Origin: DASUPK01 sp963797265
GTDB lineage: Bacteria; Actinomycetota; Thermoleophilia; Solirubrobacterales; 70-9
Length of the DNA: 64,000 bases
Assembly (NCBI GenBank): GCA_963797265.1
Contig: CAWCOY010000003.1
Span: 744,001 to 808,000 of the forward strand
Reading direction: 5' to 3'
The notes below the pieces were generated by a model that saw only the letters and a program-made list of their open reading frames with translations, was not told the origin of the DNA and made no database searches. Below, in pieces: positions 33,155 through 41,974 of the stretch; position 1 is the stretch's first letter, and every line of letters starts with the position of its first letter. A program made the position numbers and the translations under genes.

Positions 33155-34014
33155 TGGTCGTGCTCGGGCGTTGCGGCCCAGCTGGCGAGGAGACTGAGGG
33201 CTTCCTCGGAACGGCTGCCGGGTTCGGCCGTGAAGACCGCCAGCCGCAGTCCCGCGTCGGCTGCGAGCTCCATGACCTCGTAGCTGAGCTCGAGGTCACC
33301 GACCACGGGGTGGTGAAGTTGCTTCCTGCCGGTGTGGTGGTAGCGGACGTTGTGGGCAGCCCACCAGGTGCGAAACGCCTCGCTGCGGGTCGACAATTCG
33401 CCGACGAGATCCGACAGCGCGCGGTCGTAGGGGTTGCGGCCGGCCAACGAGCGGAGGATTGCCACGACGTCCTTGGCCACCTTCTCCCAGTCGACGAAGA
33501 ACTCCTGAGCAGCGGGGTCGAGAAAGGTGAAGCGTGCGCTGTTGGGCGGCTGCTCGCGGCTCTCGAAGAGCGGTGCGTAGAGGGCGCGGCCAAGCTGGTT
33601 GGTGGCGAGATAGTCACTGCGCATGTTGCTCACGGTCGCCGGCGAGCCGATGTCGTCGAGGATTTGCTGCACGACCGGTCGTACGCTCTGCTGGACCGCG
33701 CGGCGCCCGCGCCGCGCAGAGATGGGGCTGGCAGCACGGGCGAGGTCGAAAAGGTGAGCACGCTCGGCGTCGTCAAGGCGCAGCGCGTCGGCTAGCCCCT
33801 CGAGAACGCTCTCCGAGGCGCCGGTTGCGTTGCCTCGCTCCAGGCGCTTGTAGTACTCGACGCTCACCCCAGCCAGGGAGGCGACCTCCTCGCGCCGCAG
33901 TCCGGGAACTCGCCGCTGCCCATAGCTCGGCAGGCCGACCTGCTCGGGCGTGACCTTGGCCCGCCTTGAGATCAGGAACTCCGAGAGCTCGTTTGCGGGG
34001 TCCACGATCTGCAC
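33109..34014 (-). CDS. XRE-family regulator with MmyB-like ligand domain
   Basis: A 301-residue regulator. N-terminal helix-turn-helix is VPGLRREEVASLAGVSVEYY (about 36-55) followed by KRLERGNATGAS. The MmyB-like PAS-related domain begins near residue 105 and includes the typical YLATNQLGRALYAPLFE and WWAAHNVRYHHTGRKQL stretches. These regulators are abundant in actinomycetes, often divergent from SDR or aldo/keto reductase genes, as here. It probably controls the plus-strand reductase genes. The C-terminus lies over the end of the aldolase gene. Confidence 0.87.
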   Translation of the reverse strand: MQIVDPANELSEFLISRRAKVTPEQVGLPSYGQRRVPGLRREEVASLAGVSVEYYKRLERGNATGASESVLEGLADALRLDDAERAHLFDLARAASPISARRGRRAVQQSVRPVVQQILDDIGSPATVSNMRSDYLATNQLGRALYAPLFESREQPPNSARFTFLDPAAQEFFVDWEKVAKDVVAILRSLAGRNPYDRALSDLVGELSTRSEAFRTWWAAHNVRYHHTGRKQLHHPVVGDLELSYEVMELAADAGLRLAVFTAEPGSRSEEALSLLASWAATPEHDHQSSAGTPSTRSRIP

Positions 34015-34033
34015 TGTACGCCGGGCAAACGTG

Positions 34034-34060
34034 CTCAGGGGTGTCCTCTGAGTACCCCTG
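34034..34060. promoter_or_regulatory. Dyad symmetry between regulator and SDR gene
   Basis: In the 92-bp divergent gap, CTCAG (34034-34038) and CTGAG (34048-34052) form an interrupted dyad with inner matches, and CAGGGGT (34036-34042) pairs with ACCCCTG (34054-34060). The two overlapping inverted repeats are a reasonable operator for the MmyB-type regulator, but no promoter hexamers could be fixed. Confidence 0.4.
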
Positions 34061-34106
34061 TGGCAGGGCCTCTCAGGTTTCGGCGATCGGTGAAACAGTG
34101 AAGCCC

Positions 34107-34844
34107 ATGAGCACTGAGAGCACGAATGACCGCGTCGCCGTCGTCACCGGCGCTTCGTCGGGCATCGGCGAGGCCACGGCCCGGGCACTGGCGGCCGACG
34201 GACATCGCGTCGGGCTGCTGGCCCGGCGCTCCGATCGCATCCGGGCGCTGGCTGACGAGCTCGGCGACGGCGCCATCGCGATCCAGGCCGACGTCACCGA
34301 CCGCGACTCGATTGTCGCGGCCGCGGAGCGCGTTCAGGACGAGCTCGGCAGCGCCGACATCCTGGTCAACAACGCCGGCGTGATGCTGCTCGGTCCGTTC
34401 TCCGCCGAGCTCTCTGACGACTACCGCCGGATGATCGAGACCAACCTGTTGGGCGCGATCACGACGACCGAGGTATTCCTCGATCAGCTCGCCGCCGACG
34501 ACGGCGGGGACCTGATCAACCTCTCCTCGGTAGCCGGTCGTACCACGCGGCCTGGCAACGCGGTCTATGCCGCGACCAAGTGGGGTATGAACGGCTGGTC
34601 CGAGTCGCTCAGCCAGCAGCTGCAGCCCGATGTGCGCGTGATCGTCATCGAGCCCGGCGCGGTGGCCACCGAGCTCCCCGAGCACATCACGCACGGCGAG
34701 ACCAGGACGGCTGTCGAGCAGATGTACGAGGCGACCGCGATCGCAGCCGAGGACATCGCCGAGATCATCGCCTTCGCCGTCGCGCGGCCGCGCAGCGTGT
34801 CGCTCAACGAGATCCTCGTCCGCCCCACCGGGCAGGAGCTGTGA
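34107..34844 (+). CDS. Short-chain dehydrogenase/reductase
   Basis: A 245-residue classical SDR: TGASSGIG near residue 14, NNAGVM, LSSVAGRTTRPGN and the catalytic YAATKWG. An arginine pair after strand two (LARRSDRI) suggests NADP. ATG 34107 is the first start giving the family N-terminus, with the open frame further upstream lying in the regulator promoter. Its stop overlaps the start of the following aldo/keto reductase by one base (TGATG). The substrate is unknown; the regulator-SDR-reductase set looks like a carbonyl-stress or xenobiotic-response cassette. Confidence 0.85.
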   Translation: MSTESTNDRVAVVTGASSGIGEATARALAADGHRVGLLARRSDRIRALADELGDGAIAIQADVTDRDSIVAAAERVQDELGSADILVNNAGVMLLGPFSAELSDDYRRMIETNLLGAITTTEVFLDQLAADDGGDLINLSSVAGRTTRPGNAVYAATKWGMNGWSESLSQQLQPDVRVIVIEPGAVATELPEHITHGETRTAVEQMYEATAIAAEDIAEIIAFAVARPRSVSLNEILVRPTGQEL

Positions 34845-35729
34845 TGACCCCCACGCTGAAACTGAACAACGGCGTCCAGATGCCGGCCCTTGGATTCGGT
34901 GTCTTCCAGACTCCGCCCGAAGAGACCGCCGCGTCCGTCGAGACAGCGCTGCGCGACGGCTACCGGTTGATCGACACGGCCGCCGCATATGGCAACGAGC
35001 GCGAGGTCGGCGAAGGCCTCCGGCGCTCGGGCATCGCCCGGGATGACGTCTTCCTCGAGACGAAGGTCTGGATCAGCGACTACGGCTACGACGCCACGCT
35101 GCACGCGTTCGACAAGAGCGCCGGCAAGCTCGGCGTCGACCAGCTCGACCTGCTGATCCTGCATCAGCCGCTGCCCACCCGCTTCGATGACACACTCGAG
35201 GCCTACAGGGCGCTCGAGAAACTGCTCGCCGACGGCAAGGTGCGCGCCATCGGCGTGAGCAACTTCATGCCCGAGCACCTTGGAGCGGCTGCTGAACGAG
35301 ACGCCCGTGGTCCCCGCCGTGAACCAGGTCGAGCTCCACCCGTACTTCCAGCAGACCGAGCTGCAAGGTCTGCACGCCGAGAACGGCATCGCGACCCAGG
35401 CGTGGTCGCCCATCGGCGGCATCACGTCCTACCGGGACAGGGACAGCGAGAAGACCACGTTCGAGGACCCGACGCTGCTCGAGATCGCACGCCCGCACGG
35501 CAAATCAACCGCTCAGGTGATGCTGCGCTGGCACCTGCAGAAGGGCCGCTCGGCGATCCCGAAGTCGATCAAGGCGGCCCGCATCGCCGAGAACTTCGAC
35601 GTCTTCGACTTCGAGCTCGCGAGCGAGGAGATCGCGGCGATCGACGCACTCGACACCGGAGTGCGCGGCGGTCCGGATCCCGAGAGCATCACCCTCGAGT
35701 CGTTCGGGCGGGAGATCCCGGAGGCGTAG
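34844..35729 (+). pseudogene. Aldo/keto reductase (AKR5-like) split by a +1 frameshift
   Basis: The first part (from ATG 34844) reads as a normal aldo/keto reductase: VQMPALGFGVFQ, DTAAAYGNER with the catalytic tyrosine, LETKVWISD, LLILHQPLP and IGVSNFMPEHL. After CACCT at 35276-35280 the frame is lost; removing one T at 35280/35281 restores it, giving LERLLNETPVVPAVNQVELH and so on to the end at 35729, including STAQVMLRWHLQKGRSAIPK. Both halves are otherwise intact, so the lesion is either very recent or a sequencing error. Confidence 0.82.
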
Positions 35730-35733
35730 AGCC

Positions 35734-36783
35734 ATGGAATACCGTCCACTGGGACGCACCGGCGTCCAGGTCTCGAAGCTTTGCCTCGGCACGATGATGT
35801 TCGGCGCTTGGGGCAACGCCGACCACGACGACTCGATCCGGATCATTCACCGCGCGCTCGACGCGGGGATCAACTTCGTCGACACCGCGGATGTCTACTC
35901 CACCGGCGAATCCGAGGAAATCGTCGGCAAGGCCTTGAAGGGGCGGCGCGACGACGTCGTGCTGGCCACGAAGTTCTGGGGCCGAATGGGTGACGAACCA
36001 AACCGCGGCGGGGTCTCGCGGCGCTGGATCATTGCCGAGGTCGAGAACTCGCTGCGGCGCCTCGGGACCGACTGGATCGACCTGTATCAGATGCATCGTC
36101 CCGATCCGGACACCGACATCGACGAGACACTGGGCGCGTTGACCGATCTAGTCCACCAGGGCAAGGTCCGCTACATCGGCTCGTCCTCCTTCTCCGCCGG
36201 ACAGATCGTGGAAGCGCAGTGGTCGGCCCGCGAGCGGCGGCTGGAGCGCTTCCGCACCGAGCAGCCGCCGTACTCGATCCTCGTTCGTGGCATCGAGCTC
36301 GATGTCCTGCCCACCGCCTCGAGCCATGGGTTAGGCGTCCTCAGCTACAGCCCGCTGGCCGGTGGCTGGCTGTCCGGGCGCTGGAGCGCGGAGGCGACAC
36401 CCACCTCCCCCGCCAGGCAGCGACTCGTCGCTCGCTTCGACATGTCACTGCCGGAGAACCAGCGCAAGCTCGAGGCAGTCGAGGCGCTCGGTGCGCTGGC
36501 CGACGGCGCGGGTATGTCGCTGATCGAGCTGGCGATCGCCTTCGTGGTCAACCACCCTTCGGTGACCGCGGCGATCATCGGACCGCGAATGATGGAACAA
36601 CTCGAAAGCCAGTTGCCCGCCGCCGACGTCATCCTCGACGCCGCGCTGCTCGATCGCATCGACGAGATCGTCCGGCCGGGCGTCAATCTCAATCCCGCCG
36701 ACACCAGCTATGGCGACCAGGTACTGAAGGCGCACCTTCGGCGGCGGCTCCGCGGAGCCGCAATCCCCGATCTGGGCGAATGA
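35734..36783 (+). CDS. Aldo/keto reductase (Tas/YghZ type)
   Basis: A 349-residue aldo/keto reductase. The tetrad is recognisable: D and Y in FVDTADVYSTGES, K in LATKFWG and H in YQMHRPD. The cofactor end shows SVTAAIIGPRMMEQLESQL. It opens YRPLGRTGVQVSKLCLGTMM, usual for the voltage-channel-beta-like/YghZ branch that reduces aldehydes and ketones with NADPH. It lies 4 bp behind the frameshifted paralogue with only a weak ribosome binding site, so it probably relied on coupling. The 3' end includes an 18-bp palindrome (36744-36761). Confidence 0.87.
   Translation: MEYRPLGRTGVQVSKLCLGTMMFGAWGNADHDDSIRIIHRALDAGINFVDTADVYSTGESEEIVGKALKGRRDDVVLATKFWGRMGDEPNRGGVSRRWIIAEVENSLRRLGTDWIDLYQMHRPDPDTDIDETLGALTDLVHQGKVRYIGSSSFSAGQIVEAQWSARERRLERFRTEQPPYSILVRGIELDVLPTASSHGLGVLSYSPLAGGWLSGRWSAEATPTSPARQRLVARFDMSLPENQRKLEAVEALGALADGAGMSLIELAIAFVVNHPSVTAAIIGPRMMEQLESQLPAADVILDAALLDRIDEIVRPGVNLNPADTSYGDQVLKAHLRRRLRGAAIPDLGE
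36744..36761. repeat. 18-bp perfect palindrome, copy 1 of a recurrent hairpin
   Basis: GCGGCTCCGCGGAGCCGC is self-complementary over its full length and sits near the 3' end of the aldo/keto reductase gene. The 13-mer GCGGCTCCGCGGA recurs (either strand) at the gene ends near 41.95 kb and 51.24 kb. Confidence 0.55.
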
Positions 36784-36883
36784 GTCTGATAATTTGACGC
36801 ATAGTTGGCCGTCGGTCGGGATTCGGCTTGCGGCCGGGCGTTCGGGCCGTTCCAGGAGAGCGCTTCCAGGAGGAGACACCAGA

Positions 36884-38803
36884 GTGACGATCACGCTCAG
36901 CGAGGCCGCGCGCGCCAGCCTCGACGCGATCTGCGACACCTTCGTCCCTGGGGAGAACGGGCTTCCGTCGGCGACGGACAACCACGTGCCCGACGTGATT
37001 CTCGGCGCGATGGGGGCCAACCCCAGCGCCGACGTCCGCGACGGGTTCGCCGGGCTGATCGAGGGGTGGGACCCCGCCTTCGCGTCCCTCCCGCATGACG
37101 AGCGAGAGAAGGCGCTGCTCTCCTGGTGCGACTCCGACGACGTCACCCGTCGCGCGGCCTTCCAGGCGCTGCGCAAACTGACGATGGTCATGTACTACAC
37201 GGTCCCCTGGCAGGGCGAGGGGAAGAACCCCGTGGACGAGGCGATCGGCTACCCCGGTCCGCTCGGGCCGCCCGAGAACCCGCCGCCGAAGACGATCAAG
37301 CCGCTGGAGATCACCGAGGACACCGAGCTCGACTGTGACGTCGTCGTCGTCGGCTCGGGCGCCGGAGGAGGAACGGCCGCCGGCGTCCTGGCGAAGGCCG
37401 GGCTCGACGTCGTCGTGATCGAAGCCGGGGGCTACTTCTCAGAGGAGGACTTCGACGGCGCCGAGCTCGACGGCTACGTCCGGCTCTATCTCGGCGGGGG
37501 CGGGGTGCCGACTCCCGACCAGAGCATCGGCCTGCTCGCGGGCTTCTGCCTCGGCGGCGGCACGACGGTCAACTACACCTGGTGCTTCCGGCCGCCCGAC
37601 CACGTCCTCGATGACTGGCAGGACCGCTTCGGCCTCGAGGACTGGGCCGGTCGGGACTTCGACGACAGCCTCGACGCGGTCTGGGACCGCATCCATGTCA
37701 ACTCCGAGAACAGCATCCCCTCGCTCCGCGACGAGCGCTTCCGGGAGGGGCTCGCCAAGCTCGGCTGGGACTCCCAGGTCATGCAGCGGAACGTCCAGGG
37801 CTGCAGCGAGGAGATCTGCGGGCACTGCCACTACGGCTGCCAGATCGGCGCCAAGCAGTCCACCTACAAGACCTGGCTCCAGGACGCCTTCGATGCCGGC
37901 GCCCGGATCGTGGTCAACGCTCCCGTCGAGAGGGTGCTGATCGAGGCCGGCGAGGCCAAGGGCGTCGAGGCGACCACCGCCGACGGACACAAGCTCACGG
38001 TGCGGGCCCGCGCCGTTGCCGCCGCCGCTGGAGCGCTCAATACCCCGGCACTGCTGGTGCGCTCCGGCCTCGACAACCCGAACGTCGGCAAGAACCTGAT
38101 GATCCACCCGGTGCTGCTGGTCTGGGCGATGTTCGAGCAGGAGATCCTGCCCTGGACCGGCGTCTTCGGCTCGACCTTCTGCGACGAGTTCCTCGACATG
38201 GGCGAGGGCTACGGCGTCAAGTACATGCACGCCTCGGCGCACCCCTCGGACCTCGCCGTCTTCGCTCCCTGGCGTTCGGCGAGTGACCACGCCGAGCTGA
38301 TGCACAGCTTGCGCTACACCGGCGGCTTCGGGATCCTGCAGCGCGCCCGTGACGCCGGCGAGGTGGTGGTCGGCGGCGACGGTCTCCCCGCCCCGATCTG
38401 GCACCTCTCCGACTTCGACCGCGACGTGATGCGTAAGGGCCTCGACGGGATGGCGCAGATCCTCGAGGCGGGCGGAGCACGGCGGATGTACACCTCGCAC
38501 GCGGGCTGGGTCTCCTACGACCCGGGCAACGGCGGCCGGGATCAGATGCTCAAGGCGGCCGACGACTACGGCTGGGGGCCCGCCCAGGTGACGCTCGGTT
38601 CGTTCCACCTGATGGGGACCGCGCACATGGGCAGCGACCCCGCGAGCACGGTGTGCGATCCGACCGGCGAGGCCTGGGACGCGAGGAATCTGTTCGTCGT
38701 CGACGGCGCGGTGGTCCCCACCGCGCTGGGAGTCAACCCGATGATCACGATCGAGGCCGCGGCCCACAAGATCGCCCGCGGCATGGCGGCGAAGCTGGCT
38801 TAG
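36884..38803 (+). CDS. GMC-family FAD alcohol oxidase/dehydrogenase
   Basis: A 639-residue flavoprotein. The N-terminal 130 residues resemble the gluconate-2-dehydrogenase-subunit-3-like extension of long-chain alcohol oxidases. FAD motif GSGAGGGTAAGVLAKAG is at about 157-173; a cysteine-rich loop CSEEICGHCHYGCQIGAKQS lies at about 306-325; the active-site histidine is in FHLMGTAHMGSDP. The C-terminal GMC domain ends VVPTALGVNPMITIEAAAHK. GTG 36884 follows AGGAGGAG (36868-36875); the longer frame upstream has no similarity. Paired with an aldehyde dehydrogenase 32 bp downstream, it should oxidise a primary alcohol, perhaps aromatic or long-chain, to the aldehyde. Confidence 0.86.
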   Translation: MTITLSEAARASLDAICDTFVPGENGLPSATDNHVPDVILGAMGANPSADVRDGFAGLIEGWDPAFASLPHDEREKALLSWCDSDDVTRRAAFQALRKLTMVMYYTVPWQGEGKNPVDEAIGYPGPLGPPENPPPKTIKPLEITEDTELDCDVVVVGSGAGGGTAAGVLAKAGLDVVVIEAGGYFSEEDFDGAELDGYVRLYLGGGGVPTPDQSIGLLAGFCLGGGTTVNYTWCFRPPDHVLDDWQDRFGLEDWAGRDFDDSLDAVWDRIHVNSENSIPSLRDERFREGLAKLGWDSQVMQRNVQGCSEEICGHCHYGCQIGAKQSTYKTWLQDAFDAGARIVVNAPVERVLIEAGEAKGVEATTADGHKLTVRARAVAAAAGALNTPALLVRSGLDNPNVGKNLMIHPVLLVWAMFEQEILPWTGVFGSTFCDEFLDMGEGYGVKYMHASAHPSDLAVFAPWRSASDHAELMHSLRYTGGFGILQRARDAGEVVVGGDGLPAPIWHLSDFDRDVMRKGLDGMAQILEAGGARRMYTSHAGWVSYDPGNGGRDQMLKAADDYGWGPAQVTLGSFHLMGTAHMGSDPASTVCDPTGEAWDARNLFVVDGAVVPTALGVNPMITIEAAAHKIARGMAAKLA

Positions 38804-38835
38804 AGACCTGATTCAACCCTCGGAAGGAGTCACTG

Positions 38836-40302
38836 ATGGCGACGGCGACGAACAGCAAAGTGGAGGAGAGGCAGATGCTGATCGGGGGCTCCCGGAAGGG
38901 ATCCTCGGACGGCAAGACCTTCGAGACGCTCGATCCCTCGAACGGCGAGCCGCTCGCCACCGTGCCCGAGGCGACCGCGAAGGACGTCGACGCCGCGGTC
39001 GCGGCGGCCCGCGCCGCGTTCGAGTCCGAGGAGTGGTCCGGGCTTCCCCCGGCGGCGCGCGCCAAGCTCCTCTGGCAAGTCGGCGACCTGATCGACGAGC
39101 ACATGGACGAGCTGGTCGAGCTCGAGACGCGAGATCAGGGCAAGCCGATCGGGGTTTCGAAGGTCGTCATTCCCAGTGTCGCCGAGCACTTCCGCTACTA
39201 CGCCGGCTGGGTGACCAAGATCGAGGGCGAGACCCCGCCGGTCTCGATCCCCGGCGTCTTCCACTACACGCTGCGGGAGCCGATCGGCGTCTGCGCTCTG
39301 ATCATCCCGTGGAACTTCCCGACCAACATCGCGAGCTGGAAGGTCGCCCCGGCCCTCGCCTGCGGCAACACAGCGGTGATCAAGCCGGCCGAGCAGGCCC
39401 CGCTGACCACGATCCGGCTGGGCGAGCTGATCCAGGAAGCGGGCATCCCGGACGGCGTCCTCAACGTGGTCACCGGCGGCCCCGCGGTGGGACAGGCGCT
39501 CGCCGACCACAACGACGTGGACAAGATCTCCTTCACCGGCTCGACCGAGGTCGGACAGGAGATCGTGCGCGCCGCCGCGGGCAACCTGAAGAAGGTGAGC
39601 CTGGAGCTCGGCGGCAAGGCACCGACGGTGATCCTCGACGACGCCGACATCGATGCCGCGGTGGGCGGCAACCTCCAGGGGGCGTTCCTGAACGCCGGCC
39701 AGGTGTGCGTCGCCTATGCCCGTTTCTTCGTCGACTCGAAGCGCGTCGATGAGTTCGCGGAGAAGGCGGCGGGCGCGGCCCAAGCGATGAAGCTCGGCCC
39801 TGGCATCGAGGAGTCGACCGAGCTCGGTCCGCTGATCACAGAGGAGCACCTGAAGAGGGTGGACGGCTTCGTCAAGGAGGGGGAGAAGGAGGGCGCCGAG
39901 CTGGTCACCGGCGGAGAGCGCGCGGACGGCGAGCTGGCGTCCGGGTTCTTCTACAGGCCGACCGTCTTCAGCGGCGTCAAGGACGAGATGAAGATCGCCC
40001 GGGAGGAGATCTTCGGCCCGGTGATCTCGATCATGCCCTACGAGTCCGAGGAGGAGCTTGCGGCCCGCGCCAACGACACCAAGTACGGGCTCGGCGCCTC
40101 GATCTGGACCCGCGACGTCGGCCGCGCCCACCGGCTCGCCTCGGCGATCAAGGCGGGCGTGATCTGGATCAACATGCCGAACCCGGTCGACGCCGCCTCA
40201 CCCTGGGGCGGGTACAAGGCAAGCGGCTGGGGCCGCGAGATGGGCAAGGAGGCGATCGACCTCTACACCGAGGTCAAGGCAGTGTGGACCTCACTGCGCT
40301 AG
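38836..40302 (+). CDS. NAD-dependent aldehyde dehydrogenase
   Basis: A 488-residue aldehyde dehydrogenase of the betaine-aldehyde/broad aliphatic type. Present are CALIIPWNFPTNIASWK, the base in LELGGKAPT, catalytic cysteine in AGQVCVA and EEIFGPVISIMPY. The C-terminal PWGGYKASGWGREMG is standard. ATG 38836 follows GGAAGGAG. It would take the aldehyde made by the GMC enzyme to the acid. A hairpin follows the stop. Confidence 0.88.
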   Translation: MATATNSKVEERQMLIGGSRKGSSDGKTFETLDPSNGEPLATVPEATAKDVDAAVAAARAAFESEEWSGLPPAARAKLLWQVGDLIDEHMDELVELETRDQGKPIGVSKVVIPSVAEHFRYYAGWVTKIEGETPPVSIPGVFHYTLREPIGVCALIIPWNFPTNIASWKVAPALACGNTAVIKPAEQAPLTTIRLGELIQEAGIPDGVLNVVTGGPAVGQALADHNDVDKISFTGSTEVGQEIVRAAAGNLKKVSLELGGKAPTVILDDADIDAAVGGNLQGAFLNAGQVCVAYARFFVDSKRVDEFAEKAAGAAQAMKLGPGIEESTELGPLITEEHLKRVDGFVKEGEKEGAELVTGGERADGELASGFFYRPTVFSGVKDEMKIAREEIFGPVISIMPYESEEELAARANDTKYGLGASIWTRDVGRAHRLASAIKAGVIWINMPNPVDAASPWGGYKASGWGREMGKEAIDLYTEVKAVWTSLR

Positions 40303-40318
40303 GCGCCGAGGAGAAGGT

Positions 40319-40340
40319 GCCGCTTTGCATGGAAAGCGGC
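40319..40340. terminator. Hairpin between convergent genes
   Basis: GCCGCTTT and AAAGCGGC form a perfect 8-bp stem with the 6-nt loop GCATGG, 17 bp after the aldehyde dehydrogenase stop and before the end of the convergent cupredoxin gene. There is no clear U-tract. A near copy of stem and flank occurs at 41113-41146, so it may be a dispersed repeat used as terminator. Confidence 0.5.
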
Positions 40341-40378
40341 GCTTCTCATCAGCCCCCTGCTGCGGACGATGGCCCGCA

Positions 40379-40969
40379 TTATTTAGCGGTGATCGTTCCG
40401 TACATGCCCGCCGCGTAATGGCCGGGGACGTTGCAGAACATCACGTACTTGCCAGGCGTGAGCTTGAACGTCCCTTTCTTCGTACCCCCGGGCGACACGT
40501 CAGCAATCTCTCCCGCGTCCTGTCCGGCAGATTCGAGCTTTGCCTCATCGACGCTGCCGTCTGAGGTAGTGGGCAGCTTGGAGGGGTCGGCTTCCGTTTT
40601 CGCCAACACCAGCTCATGCACAAGCTGCCCCGTGTTCGGGGTGCTGATCGTCACCGACCCAGCCTTGGCGGTTGCATCCTTTGGAGTGAAGAAGTCATCG
40701 CTCATCGTGATCTGAAGCCCATTGCCCCCTGATGCGCTCGCGGGGGTGGTTGAGGGCGGCTGAGCGGCTTGAGTTTCGGTGGTTGAGACCTGCGCAGCGG
40801 CCGGCTGCACCTTGCGCCCCTCGTCCTTGCCGTTGCTGAAGCCGATCACGTACGCGATGGCGATCAGACCCAGAACCAAGAGGCCGGCAAGGAAGCCGAA
40901 CAGGCGGACGAAGAACCTGCGGTCGCCTTCCCTCCGCCGCTCCAGTCTGTCCGTCTCTCGCTGATTCAT
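40379..40969 (-). CDS. Membrane-anchored cupredoxin
   Basis: A 196-residue protein with one N-terminal membrane anchor (about residues 19-44) after a charged cytoplasmic tail, a Pro/Thr/Ser/Ala-rich linker (55-82) and a C-terminal plastocyanin-like domain facing outward. All four type-1 copper ligands are evident: H118 (QLVHELV), C179 (VMFCNVPGH), H184 and M189. It probably carries electrons at the outer face of the membrane. The partner is unknown. It is convergent with the aldehyde dehydrogenase and followed upstream by a 426-bp gene-poor stretch that includes its promoter. Confidence 0.88.
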   Translation of the reverse strand: MNQRETDRLERRREGDRRFFVRLFGFLAGLLVLGLIAIAYVIGFSNGKDEGRKVQPAAAQVSTTETQAAQPPSTTPASASGGNGLQITMSDDFFTPKDATAKAGSVTISTPNTGQLVHELVLAKTEADPSKLPTTSDGSVDEAKLESAGQDAGEIADVSPGGTKKGTFKLTPGKYVMFCNVPGHYAAGMYGTITAK

Positions 40970-41395
40970 TTCAGTCTCCGTCTCCGTCGTATGCCGCGCC
41001 TAGCTTCCGTTTGGCCGAGAAACCAGACATCGGCTGATACCACTGGATCTGTCTAGGGGTTTTCCACCTAGAAGCAACTGTTGCGTCGCCTTAGGGCGCT
41101 GATATCGAAGCTCCGCTTTGGACGAAAAGCGGCCGCTTCGCATTGAAAGCAGCGATTCAGCGATGAGATCTCTTAGGCGACTGGTCACGTAGGTATTGGA
41201 AGTGTCTGTCCGGGTTGTCTGAGTGGGCGTTGTCGCACGAGGAGTTCCGTCTTGCCGAACGGGACGATCGTGACGTATGCCACGCACGGATCGTGCCCTC
41301 TGTCACACACTTTTCACCCGCACTGGGGCAGCATGGGAAAGGCCCAGGGACCCCTGAGGAGGGGTTGAGCGGAGGAGAAGATCATCTCAGTCGCG
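40970..41395. other. Gene-poor stretch with a hairpin repeat
   Basis: This 426-bp interval holds the promoter side of the cupredoxin gene and the upstream region of the SnoaL-like gene. Short open frames in it show no family features. The one clear structure is the hairpin repeat at 41113-41146. Purine-rich GGAGGAG at 41371-41377 may serve the next gene, but it is 18 bp from the GTG. Confidence 0.5.
41113..41146. repeat. Second copy of the CCGCTTTG hairpin repeat
   Basis: CCGCTTT (41113-41119) and AAAGCGG (41126-41132) form a 7-bp stem with a 6-nt loop, followed by CGCTTCGCAT. The hairpin after the aldehyde dehydrogenase at 40320-40350 has the same stem, the same loop length and the similar flank CGCTTCTCAT. 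The two copies bracket the cupredoxin gene. Confidence 0.5.
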
Positions 41396-41944
41396 GTGTC
41401 GGTGCTCGAGCGGAACCAGGAGGAGGGCCGAGCCGCCATCGGCGTTCCGAGGGTCGGGCAGGAACCCACCTATATGGCCTCCCTTGAGCTCAGCTGGAAG
41501 ATGGCCGAGCTCTACGCGCTGGAGGAAGCGGATTTTCAGGTCTTCCGCGACCTCTGCGACGCCTTCAATGGTCTCGGAAAAACCCAGCTCGGTGACCCGT
41601 TTGGTGCTGAGCCGTTTCGCTATCTGCACGAGGACGTCGAGCTTCAGGACTATCCCGGCATTCCAGGAGCGACTTGGCATGAAGGGCACGCTGGAGCCCT
41701 GCAATGGACGACGAACCTCTGGGAGTCCTTCGGGGACTTCTACTTGGAGCCACGAGAATTCATCCGTGCAGGACGAGGGCGGTTCGTGTGCGTCACCGCC
41801 ACTCTTGGACAGGGTCGCCGCAGTGGCCTCCAGCTGCGCCTGACGGCTTACGCCGTCGTCACCGTCGAGGACGACAAGGTCAGGCGCATCGCGATAACCG
41901 CCGATCGGGAGGCGGCCCTCGAAGCCGCCGGGCTGTCGGAGTAG
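41396..41944 (+). CDS. SnoaL-like (NTF2-fold) protein
   Basis: A protein of up to 182 residues with the cone-shaped NTF2/SnoaL polyketide-cyclase-like fold. It has an N-terminal helix pair (WKMAELYALEEADFQVFRDL), the FRYLHEDVELQDYPGIPGA strand region with acidic pocket residues, and the closing sheet RLTAYAVVTVEDDKVRRI. The start is uncertain: GTG 41396, GTG 41402 or ATG 41474 are possible, and the last begins just ahead of the domain. Such proteins act as isomerases, hydratases or ligand binders; no reaction can be given. It is convergent with the benzoylformate decarboxylase gene, 16 bp away. Confidence 0.65.
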   Translation: MSVLERNQEEGRAAIGVPRVGQEPTYMASLELSWKMAELYALEEADFQVFRDLCDAFNGLGKTQLGDPFGAEPFRYLHEDVELQDYPGIPGATWHEGHAGALQWTTNLWESFGDFYLEPREFIRAGRGRFVCVTATLGQGRRSGLQLRLTAYAVVTVEDDKVRRIAITADREAALEAAGLSE

Positions 41945-41946
41945 CG

Positions 41947-41974
41947 TCCGCGGAGCCGCGCTAGCGGTCCGCGG
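41947..41974. terminator. Bidirectional hairpin at convergent gene ends
   Basis: Left arm 41948-41959 and right arm 41964-41974 pair over 11 bp with one bulged G (41955) and the loop GCTA, lying across the stop codons of the two convergent genes. It includes the reverse complement of AGCGCGGCTCCGCGGA, which appears unchanged after metE at 51236-51251. Confidence 0.55.

Noticed and set aside
40970..41395. Mobile element remnant or small gene in the gene-poor stretch
   Set aside because: No transposase motif, terminal inverted repeat pair or plausible small protein was found; only the hairpin repeat is supported.
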